A DNA stretch of 64,000 nt from Ralstonia sp. SET104 (GTDB lineage Bacteria; Pseudomonadota; Gammaproteobacteria; Burkholderiales; Burkholderiaceae): the NCBI RefSeq assembly GCF_003851545.1, contig NZ_BHVX01000001.1:124001-188000 (forward strand), given 5' to 3'. Every line of letters begins with the position of its first letter. Within the stretch, counting starts at the first letter, position 1. The notes under the pieces were generated by a model that saw only the letters and a program-made list of their open reading frames with translations, did no database searches and was not told the origin of the DNA. A program made the translations under genes and the position numbers. Positions 44,563 through 51,899 of this stretch are shown piece by piece.

Positions 44563-45513
44563 ATGAACGAGAAGATCACCAAGGCCGTGTTTCCCGTGGC
44601 GGGGCTCGGTACGCGGTTTCTACCCGCCACCAAGGCTAGCCCGAAAGAGATGTTGCCGATCGTTGATAAGCCGCTGATCCAATATGCGGTGGAAGAGGCA
44701 GCCGCTGCGGGCATCACGGAGATGATCTTCATCACGGGCCGAGCCAAGCGCGCTATCGAAGATCATTTCGACAAGGCCTATGAGCTTGAAACCGAACTGG
44801 CTGCCAAGAATAAACAGGCACTGCTGGATATGGTGCAGTCGATCAAGCCGCCCGGCGTCGAGTGTTTCTATGTGCGTCAACCCGAGACGCTGGGCCTGGG
44901 CCACGCTGTCTTGTGTGCGCAGAAACTGGTACGCGACGAGCCCTTTGCTGTGATTCTGGCCGATGACTTGTTAGACAACCAGCCGCCCGTCATGCAACAG
45001 ATGACGGAGCTTTACGATCACTACCGTTGTTCCATCGTTGGTGTCGAGACAATTGCGCCGGAAGCCTCACGTTCGTATGGCGTGGTGGCCGGTCGTGAAT
45101 GGGATGATCGCCTGATCAAGCTCGATGGCATCGTCGAAAAGCCGGCACCGAAAGACGCGCCGTCCAACCTCGGCGTGGTCGGCCGCTACATTTTGACGCC
45201 GCGCATCTTTGATCATTTGCACAGCCTGAAGCCGGGTGCCGGTGGCGAGCTGCAACTGACGGACGCCATCCAAAGCTTGCTGGCGGAAGAGCAGATCCTG
45301 GCATATCGCTACCGCGGTCAACGCTTTGATTGCGGCAGCAAGTTCGGTTACCTGCAGGCGACCGTTGAGTTTGCGCTGCGCCATCCGGAAGTGCGCGCTG
45401 ACTTTGAGGCGTACCTGTACGAGCGTCTCGGTTTGCCCCAGGCGCATGAGGAAACATCTGTCGAGATCAATCCGCTGGTGCGTGACCCCATTGCGCTGGG
45501 GGTGGCGGCCTGA
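44563..45513 (+). CDS. galU: UTP-glucose-1-phosphate uridylyltransferase
   Basis: A 316-residue GalU that makes UDP-glucose for exopolysaccharide, LPS and glycolipids. N-terminal nucleotide-binding motif FPVAGLGTRFLPATKASPKEMLPIVDKPLIQYAVEEA (given in parts: GLGTRFLPATKASPKEMLP), then FFVRQPE-like FYVRQPETLGLGHAVLCA, ADDLLDNQ with the catalytic Asp, and DCGSKFGYLQA. The ATG at 44563 is the conserved start; the frame is open 58 codons further, through the parS-like site. An iteron-like 16-mer occurs within the gene. Confidence 0.93.
   Translation: MNEKITKAVFPVAGLGTRFLPATKASPKEMLPIVDKPLIQYAVEEAAAAGITEMIFITGRAKRAIEDHFDKAYELETELAAKNKQALLDMVQSIKPPGVECFYVRQPETLGLGHAVLCAQKLVRDEPFAVILADDLLDNQPPVMQQMTELYDHYRCSIVGVETIAPEASRSYGVVAGREWDDRLIKLDGIVEKPAPKDAPSNLGVVGRYILTPRIFDHLHSLKPGAGGELQLTDAIQSLLAEEQILAYRYRGQRFDCGSKFGYLQATVEFALRHPEVRADFEAYLYERLGLPQAHEETSVEINPLVRDPIALGVAA
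44918..44933 (+). repeat. Iteron-like 16-mer inside galU
   Basis: CGCAGAAACTGGTACG, one change from consensus, coding for AQKLV. It may be chance dictated by conserved protein sequence, or a genuine copy. Confidence 0.5.
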
Positions 45514-45674
45514 GCGTTATCTGTCTTCTGAATCGGTCGTGCGGGTTTCCGCACAGCGCCGTCGGCCAATTCTGAGAAACCGCACACTTCCGCTATCCGC
45601 CGCCGTTCCGCCGATTTTCCGCAAAGCCTTGTGCCATGGGTATTTGCGGCAAATCGACGCGTCTGTTTTTCGCA

Positions 45675-45690
45675 TGGAATGCTTCTTGAG
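45675..45690 (+). promoter_or_regulatory. Weak -24/-12-like site before the permease gene
   Basis: TGGAATGCTTCTTGAG has the GG of a -24 box but GA instead of GC at -12. The permease is followed by an NtrC-family regulator gene, so a sigma-54 promoter is expected in this gap (45514-45798), but this match is poor. Confidence 0.3.
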
Positions 45691-45798
45691 TAAGAGCGAC
45701 CACCCATAAACCGGCGGGCCGCTCGCACGTCGCACACGCAGACAGGTGTGCCGACATGACACGAGCAAAGGCCGCCGCCAACGCTCCAAGGAGACACC

Positions 45799-47151
45799 AT
45801 GACGCAGCCCCAGGCTGGCGCGGTCACGGGCGAGTTTTCGCCCTCGCACACGCCCACCCAAGCCCCCGCCAAAGACACCCCCGCAGATGTTCGCCGCCGT
45901 CTGCGCTCGATCTTCTCCGGTTCGATCGGCAACCTGGTCGAGTGGTACGACTGGTATGTGTATTCGGCGTTTGCCCTGTACTTTGCCAAGGCGTTTTTCC
46001 CCAAGGGCGATCAGACCGCGCAGTTGCTGAATACCGCTGCGGTGTTTGCGGTCGGCTTCCTGGCGCGCCCCGTGGGCGGCTGGCTGATGGGCATCTATGC
46101 CGATCGCTACGGCCGCAAGCGCGCGCTGTTCTTCTCGGTGGTGCTCATGTGCGCGGGCTCGCTCATCATTGCGCTCACGCCCAGCTACGCGACCATCGGC
46201 GTTGCGGCACCGGTGCTGCTGGTGCTGGCGCGCCTGCTGCAGGGGCTGTCGGTCGGCGGGGAATACGGTACCTCGGCCACGTACCTGAGCGAGGTCGCCG
46301 ACAAGGAAAACCGCGGCTTCTATTCGAGCTTCCAGTACGTCACGCTCATCGCCGGCCAACTGACGGCGCTGGCACTGCTGATCGTGCTGCAGCAGTTTGT
46401 GCTGTCGCCGGCGCAGCTTGAGGCGTGGGGCTGGCGCATTCCGTTCTTCATCGGCGCGCTGTGTGCGCTGGTGGCGATGGGCATGCGCTCGCACATGGAA
46501 GAAACGCAGTCGTTTACGGCCGCAAAGACAAACAAGAAGCGCGGCACCCTGGCGGAACTGGCCAAGCATCCGCGTGCTGTTGCGACGGTCGTGGGCCTGA
46601 CGATGGGCGGTACGGTCGCGTTCTACACGTACTCGATCTACATGCAGAAGTTCCTGGCCAACACGGTCGGTCTGTCCAAAGACAAGGCGACGCTGGTGTC
46701 AGGCGCCACGCTGCTGCTGTTCGCCATGCTGCAGCCGATCGTGGGCGGGCTGTCCGACCGCATTGGGCGTCGCCCGATCCTGATCGCCTTCGGCGTGCTG
46801 GGTACGCTGTTTACCGTGCCCATCATGACCGCCATCAGCCAGACCACCAACGTGTGGACGGCCTTCTTCCTGATCATGGCCGCGCTGGTGATCGTCTCGG
46901 GCTACACGTCGATCAACGCGGTGGTGAAGGCGGAGCTGTTCCCCGCAGAAGTGCGCGCGCTGGGCGTGGGCCTGCCGTACGCGCTGACGGTGTCGATCTT
47001 TGGTGGCACGGCCGAGTACATCGCGCTGTGGCTCAAGCAGTCCGGCCATGAGTCGCTGTTCTACTGGTACGTGACGGGCGCCATTTTCCTGTCGCTGTTG
47101 GTGTACGTGTTCATGCGCGATACTCGCGAGCATTCCCGCATCGAACATTGA
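45799..47151 (+). CDS. MHS-family permease (KgtP-like, dicarboxylate/alpha-ketoglutarate)
   Basis: A 450-residue MFS protein of the metabolite:H+ symporter group: SIFSGSIGNLVEWYDWYVYS in helix 1, GGWLMGIYADRYGRKRAL in loop 2-3, GLSVGGEYGTSATYLSEVA in helix 4 region, all as in alpha-ketoglutarate permease KgtP. A proton-coupled importer of a C5/C4 dicarboxylate is likely. A DctB/DctD-type system follows 4 bases later and probably controls it, as MifSR does for alpha-ketoglutarate uptake in Pseudomonas. AAGGAG lies before the ATG. Confidence 0.85.
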   Translation: MTQPQAGAVTGEFSPSHTPTQAPAKDTPADVRRRLRSIFSGSIGNLVEWYDWYVYSAFALYFAKAFFPKGDQTAQLLNTAAVFAVGFLARPVGGWLMGIYADRYGRKRALFFSVVLMCAGSLIIALTPSYATIGVAAPVLLVLARLLQGLSVGGEYGTSATYLSEVADKENRGFYSSFQYVTLIAGQLTALALLIVLQQFVLSPAQLEAWGWRIPFFIGALCALVAMGMRSHMEETQSFTAAKTNKKRGTLAELAKHPRAVATVVGLTMGGTVAFYTYSIYMQKFLANTVGLSKDKATLVSGATLLLFAMLQPIVGGLSDRIGRRPILIAFGVLGTLFTVPIMTAISQTTNVWTAFFLIMAALVIVSGYTSINAVVKAELFPAEVRALGVGLPYALTVSIFGGTAEYIALWLKQSGHESLFYWYVTGAIFLSLLVYVFMRDTREHSRIEH

Positions 47152-47155
47152 TCCC

Positions 47156-49075
47156 ATGTCACCAACCGACGGCCACGCCGACCTTGCCCACCCCGCACGC
47201 GGGCGCGGCTGGCGGCTGGCCGTCGCGCTGGCCATGGCGGCGTGCTGTGCGGCAGCAGGGTGGGGCGCTTACGCCATCGCCCTGCAGCGCTACGTTGCCA
47301 CGCGCGCCGAAGAAGCCGGCCAGCGCACCACCTTTTATGCGCAGAACCTGCGCAGCACGCTGGCGCGCTATGAATCTTTGCCGCGGCTGGCGGCGTTGGA
47401 ACACGTGCTTCACCTCGCGCTGCAGGAGCATCCCCGGGCCGGCGATGCCGTCATGCGCCGCGCGGCCAATGCCTATCTGAAAGAAGTCCAGGCGGCCACC
47501 GATCTGGCTGCCGCTCACCTGATCAATACGACGGGCCTTACGATTGCGGCCAGCAACTGGGATCTGCCGACCTCGTTTGTCGGCCAGAACTATGCGTTCC
47601 GCCCGTACTTTGTCGAGGCCATGCGCGAAGGGCTCGGCCGCTTTTACGGCGTAGGCAACACCACCGGCGAGACGGGCTATTTTGTTGCCGCCCCCGTGCG
47701 CGAAGACAACAAGCCGATCGGCGTAGTGGTTGTGAAGGTCAACCTCGATGCGTTCGAAGCCACGCTGTCGCGCAGCGGCGATACGGTGTTACTGGTCGAT
47801 CGCCATGGCGTGATTTTCCTGTCGTCCGTACCCGAGTGGAAATACCGCACGCTCGGCACCTTGAATGCAGACCAGCGCGCGGCACTCGATGCGACGCGCC
47901 AATACGCACCCCACACACTCACGCCGCTCGGATTGAACGATGGGCAAGCCGGGGGCGTACCCTTTTCTGCGGACCAACCGCCGCAGACTGTGCGTGTGGC
48001 ATTGCCCGGAAAATCGGCCTCGACACTGCGTGTGCAGTACCGCCCGGTGGGCTTGCTCGGCTGGCAAGTCGCCGTGCTGATTGATCCGCGCGACGAGCAG
48101 CGCACGGCGTTGGTTGCCGGTGCGAGTGCTGCGTTTGCCATGGCGCTGATCTTCGCCGTACTCGTTGCCTTGCGTCTGCGTGCGCGCCGGCGTGAAGAGC
48201 AACACCGCGCGCGCGCCGCGCTGCGCGAAGTCCAGCGCGACCTGGAGGCGCGCATTGCGCAGCGCACTGCCGAGCTGACCTCCGCCAACACCGCGCTCGC
48301 CGGCAAGGTGGAAGCGCTCGATGCTGCGCAACGCATTCTGCGTGAAACGCGCGATGCCGCCGTGCAGGCCGGCAAGCTCGCTGTGCTGGGCCAGATGGCC
48401 GCTGGCATCACCCACGAACTCAACCAGCCGCTCACTGCGCTGACCACGCTGTCCGACAACGCTAACCAGCTTGCCGAGCGCGGCCGCATCGACGAGGTAC
48501 GCGGCAATCTCAGGCACATCAGCCAACTGGCCGAACGCATGGGCCGCATCGTCTCGCACATCAAGGCGTTCTCGCGCAAGGGCGATGCGGCGCGTGCGGC
48601 CGTATCGGTGGACGAAGCCATCCGCCAGGCGCTGATGCTGGTGGAAACGCGCCGCCGTCAGGCGGGTGTGACGGTGATGGTCGAGGCGGTACCTGCTGAC
48701 CTTGCTGTCTGGGCCAACGCTGTGCGCTTGGAGCAAGTGCTCGTCAACCTGATCCGCAACGCCATCGACGCCACTGCCGAGGTGCCGAAGTCCGATTCCG
48801 CCGCTGCATACGTGCGCGTAGAGCCCATCGAGAATTGGGTACGCATTACCGTGCGCGACTGTGGCGCCGGCATTCCCGCCGATGTGCTGCCGCGCCTGTT
48901 CGAGCCGTTCTTCACCACCAAGGACGACGGCCTGGGCCTTGGGCTTGGGCTGGCGATTTCGCTGGCGATCATTGAAGACTTCGGCGGCCGGCTTATCGGT
49001 CGTAACGCACCGGACGGCGCTGGCGGCGCAGAATTCATCATCGAGTTGGAACGCGTCGTAAAATCGCATGCCTGA
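47156..49075 (+). CDS. DctB/MifS-type sensor histidine kinase
   Basis: A 639-residue inner-membrane kinase: helix 1 at about 19-40, a double-PDC periplasmic sensor (residues about 45-310; SNWDLPTSFVGQNYAFRPYF and GETGYFVAAPV are DctB hallmarks), helix 2 at about 320-345, a coiled linker, HisKA with QMAAGITHELNQPLTAL, and HATPase (NLIRNAIDAT, CGAGIP, LGLGLAISLAII). It senses dicarboxylates outside the cell. Overlaps its partner regulator gene by 8 bases. Iteron-like sequences occur at 47956-47971. Confidence 0.9.
   Translation: MSPTDGHADLAHPARGRGWRLAVALAMAACCAAAGWGAYAIALQRYVATRAEEAGQRTTFYAQNLRSTLARYESLPRLAALEHVLHLALQEHPRAGDAVMRRAANAYLKEVQAATDLAAAHLINTTGLTIAASNWDLPTSFVGQNYAFRPYFVEAMREGLGRFYGVGNTTGETGYFVAAPVREDNKPIGVVVVKVNLDAFEATLSRSGDTVLLVDRHGVIFLSSVPEWKYRTLGTLNADQRAALDATRQYAPHTLTPLGLNDGQAGGVPFSADQPPQTVRVALPGKSASTLRVQYRPVGLLGWQVAVLIDPRDEQRTALVAGASAAFAMALIFAVLVALRLRARRREEQHRARAALREVQRDLEARIAQRTAELTSANTALAGKVEALDAAQRILRETRDAAVQAGKLAVLGQMAAGITHELNQPLTALTTLSDNANQLAERGRIDEVRGNLRHISQLAERMGRIVSHIKAFSRKGDAARAAVSVDEAIRQALMLVETRRRQAGVTVMVEAVPADLAVWANAVRLEQVLVNLIRNAIDATAEVPKSDSAAAYVRVEPIENWVRITVRDCGAGIPADVLPRLFEPFFTTKDDGLGLGLGLAISLAIIEDFGGRLIGRNAPDGAGGAEFIIELERVVKSHA
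47956..47971 (-). repeat. Iteron copy inside the sensor-kinase gene
   Basis: CGTACCCTTTTCTGCG, one change from the inverted consensus, in the periplasmic-domain coding region (GVPFSAD). Confidence 0.6.
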
Positions 49076-50426
49076 ACACCCCACTCCCGATCTGTCTTCC
49101 ATCGATCACGCACCCGTCTTCCTGATCGAAGACGACGACGTGGTGCGCCTGGGCTGCGAGCAAGCGCTCACGCTGGCGGACCTGCCGGTGCAGTCCTTTG
49201 CCGATGCGGAAAGTGCGCTGGCCGCACTCGCCGCGCAAACGCCGGCCGTGGTCGTCACCGATGTGCGCTTGCCCGGCCGCGATGGCCTGGCTGTGCTGCG
49301 CGAGATGCTGCAGCACGATCGCCAGTTGCCGGTCATTCTCATCACCGGTCATGGCGACGTGACGATGGCCGTGGCCGCCATGCGTGCCGGCGCGTACGAC
49401 TTCATGGAAAAGCCGTTCCATTCCGAACGCCTGGTCGACGTGGTGCGGCGTGCGCTGGAAAAGCGCAGGCTCACTTCCGAAAACCTGCGCCTGCGTGAAG
49501 CGCTGCAGGGCCGGCAGGCGTATCCGTTGATCGGTCAGAGCGCAGTCATGCAGAACGTGCGCCGGCTTGTCACCGCACTGGCGCCCACCGATGCCGACAT
49601 CCTTGTCACCGGCGAAACCGGCTCGGGCAAGGAAGTGCTGGCGCGCGCCATCCACGAGGGCAGCCGGCGGCGCGGGCCGTTCGTTGCGCTCAATTGCGCG
49701 GCGTTGCCGGAGTCTGTGTTTGAGAGCGAGATGTTCGGCCATGAAGCTGGCGCCTTCACGGGTGCCAACCGCCGCCGCATCGGCAAGATGGAATACGCAG
49801 ACGGCGGCACCCTGTTCCTGGACGAGATCGAATCGATGCCATTGGCGCTGCAAGCCAAGCTCCTGCGCGCGCTGCAGGAGCGCAGCATCGAAAGGCTGGG
49901 CAGCAACGCAAGCGTGCCCGTCAATTGCCGTGTGGTGGCCGCCGCCAAGGTGGACTTGAAAGACGCATCCGATCATGGCCAATTCCGCGCGGATTTGTAT
50001 TACCGCCTGAATGTCGTGTCGATTGCGCTGCCGGCGCTGCGCCAGCGTGCCGAAGATATTCCGCTGCTGATGGCCCACTTTCTGCAGCAGGCCGCGGTGC
50101 GCTATGAGCGGGCTGCGCCGGATTGGTCTGCGCCCGACATGATGCGCTGGCAGCATCACGACTGGCCCGGCAACGTGCGCGAGCTGAAAAACGTGGCCGA
50201 GCGTTTTTGTCTTGGACTGGACGATGGGCTCGTTGCTTCGGAAGCGAGCCAGCACTCCCTGGCAGGCCGCATGATGGCGGTGGAACGCGCCACCATTGAG
50301 GAAGCGCTGCGGGCCACGGAGGGCAACGTCGCCCGTGCGGCGGATTTGCTCGCCGTGCCGCGCAAGACGCTGTACGACAAACTCAACCGGCACGGCATCG
50401 AGCCGGACCGATTCCGCAGTAGTTAG
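49068..50426 (+). CDS. DctD/MifR-type sigma-54 response regulator
   Basis: A 452-residue NtrC-family regulator: receiver (FLIEDDDVVRLGCEQAL; Asp in VVVTDVRLPGRDG; K in FMEKPF), AAA+ domain with GETGSGKE and the intact GAFTGA loop, [13 protein letters not shown], and a C-terminal Fis HTH (NVARAADLLAVPRKTLYDKLNRHG). Paired with the upstream DctB-type kinase; target probably the permease gene 3 kb before it. It needs sigma-54, and rpoN2 is on the same replicon. Confidence 0.9.
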   Translation: MPEHPTPDLSSIDHAPVFLIEDDDVVRLGCEQALTLADLPVQSFADAESALAALAAQTPAVVVTDVRLPGRDGLAVLREMLQHDRQLPVILITGHGDVTMAVAAMRAGAYDFMEKPFHSERLVDVVRRALEKRRLTSENLRLREALQGRQAYPLIGQSAVMQNVRRLVTALAPTDADILVTGETGSGKEVLARAIHEGSRRRGPFVALNCAALPESVFESEMFGHEAGAFTGANRRRIGKMEYADGGTLFLDEIESMPLALQAKLLRALQERSIERLGSNASVPVNCRVVAAAKVDLKDASDHGQFRADLYYRLNVVSIALPALRQRAEDIPLLMAHFLQQAAVRYERAAPDWSAPDMMRWQHHDWPGNVRELKNVAERFCLGLDDGLVASEASQHSLAGRMMAVERATIEEALRATEGNVARAADLLAVPRKTLYDKLNRHGIEPDRFRSS

Positions 50427-50440
50427 TCCGCGGTAGTTAG

Positions 50441-51277
50441 TTAGCGCAGCGAAGATTCGCCGATCTGGCGACCGCCCTGCGGCGGCCAGCACGTTGCAGC
50501 AAGCAACATGGCCACTACGGCGTAGATCGCTTCGGTTACCGCCAGCGGCAGCACATGTACCTGGTACAGCGCAGCGGGCAGGTCCGCCAGCGCGTGCAGC
50601 AGCACCGCCAGCACGACGATCACAAAACGCCGCTGCCGCACCGCGTGCCACACCACCAGCGTGAGCGTGAACTGAATCAGCATCGCCGCAATGCGCTCAC
50701 TGAGCGCACCGAGTGCCAGCCACGGCGAGAGCTGCGCGAGCATTGCATGGATTGCCCCGGCCATTGCATCGGCGCCGCTTGCCGCGAGGCGCGATTCCAG
50801 CTCGCCCCGGTTGGCGGCAATGCCGAACATCACCATCTGCGCCTGCGATGCCGTGCCGACCAGCCAGGCCTCGATGCCGGCGTGCCCCAGCGCATACGCC
50901 ACGGGCGTGGCGGCGCTCCAGGGCTTGCGCACAAGAAAGCGCAGGCCGAGCCAGCGGCCGCTCTCTTCAAACAATCCGGCCATCAGTGCGCCATAGATGA
51001 CGAATAGAGCGGGCATGCGCAACCAGTGGGCCGTCACCGGGTTCAGTTGCAGCAGATACAGATGCAGCGTGCGTTCGAGCAAGAGCGCAAACACGACAAA
51101 CACCGCCGCGCCCACGCCGATGTCGCGCCACGCCAGGTCAAAGCGCCGGCGCAGCCAGAACCACGCCACGATGGGCGCGCAGGCGATCAGCAGGGCTGCG
51201 ATGGCGTGGGCAGCCAGGGCGGGCAGGGCAACGGTGGGCATGGCAGAAGATGCAGATAGGCTGTCGGTGGAGCGCAT
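50441..51277 (-). CDS. YhfC-family membrane protein (putative intramembrane protease)
   Basis: A 278-residue protein with about seven hydrophobic segments. ALMAGLFEESGRWLGLRFLV carries the EExxR-type motif, LGHAGIEAW a His-x3-Glu and VLLHALADLPA another His, in the order seen in YhfC/DUF2324 proteins, which are relatives of CAAX-type intramembrane proteases. Activity unproven. It is convergent with the DctD-type gene, 14 bases away, and appears to be a single-gene unit. Confidence 0.75.
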   Translation of the reverse strand: MRSTDSLSASSAMPTVALPALAAHAIAALLIACAPIVAWFWLRRRFDLAWRDIGVGAAVFVVFALLLERTLHLYLLQLNPVTAHWLRMPALFVIYGALMAGLFEESGRWLGLRFLVRKPWSAATPVAYALGHAGIEAWLVGTASQAQMVMFGIAANRGELESRLAASGADAMAGAIHAMLAQLSPWLALGALSERIAAMLIQFTLTLVVWHAVRQRRFVIVVLAVLLHALADLPAALYQVHVLPLAVTEAIYAVVAMLLAATCWPPQGGRQIGESSLR

Positions 51278-51389
51278 GCTACCTGAGGCCCATGGGCGCG
51301 CGTTTTGCGAGGGGGTCTGGCGGGCTGATTGTTACAATGTGTGAATGCGGCAGCAGGTGCCGCGTCTTGATATGGCAGGGCAGACGGTC

Positions 51390-51812
51390 GTGAAACGCAT
51401 GATGTGGCGGTGGATCTGGATGTGCGGTGTCGGCATGGGCGCGTTCGGCATGGCGGTGCCTGCCCAGGCGGCGCGCTGGCACGAATACCTGACGACGACC
51501 TCCGTTGTGGCTTCCATCGATCGCACGTCGCTGCGCTCGAACCACACCGGTCACAAGATCTTTTTGGCGCGCACCGTGCTCAAGCGCAGCGAACGCCGTG
51601 CCCATGGGGCCCGTTACCGGCCCGGCACGGTGATCCTCTCGCGCCAGGAGATCGACTGCCGCCGCCAGCGCATCCGGTTGGTCGACTACGTGGTGCGCGG
51701 CCCCGATGGCGCCACGCTCGATACCGATACCGCCGCCGGCGCGCACTGGATGCGCATCCGTTCCGGCACACTGGCGGCGCGTTCTGCCGCCTACGTCTGC
51801 GGCCGCCGCTAG
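51390..51812 (+). CDS. Small exported protein of unknown function
   Basis: A 140-residue protein with a signal peptide (VKRMMWRWIWMCGVGMGAFG, cleavage after PAQA). The mature part (RWHEYLTTTSVVASIDRTSL, then RQEIDCRRQRIRLVDYVVRG) recalls the surface-adhesin-E-like periplasmic proteins in which one conserved Cys pair (EIDC and YVC) closes the domain. I start at the GTG at 51390; in-frame ATGs at 51345 and 51372 would add up to 15 residues to the signal. Confidence 0.65.
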   Translation: MKRMMWRWIWMCGVGMGAFGMAVPAQAARWHEYLTTTSVVASIDRTSLRSNHTGHKIFLARTVLKRSERRAHGARYRPGTVILSRQEIDCRRQRIRLVDYVVRGPDGATLDTDTAAGAHWMRIRSGTLAARSAAYVCGRR

Positions 51813-51899
51813 ACGCTGCGGTGGCTCGACAATGACCGGCGGGCATAGCACTATGGTGTCTGCCCTCCATTTACAAGACACCGGCCGCGAGGGGCACCG

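Noticed and set aside
48828-48843. Iteron-like AGAATTGGGTACG in the sensor-kinase gene
   Set aside because: The CGC end is replaced by TCG, leaving only 13 matching bases, and the stretch encodes conserved kinase sequence; not counted as a copy.
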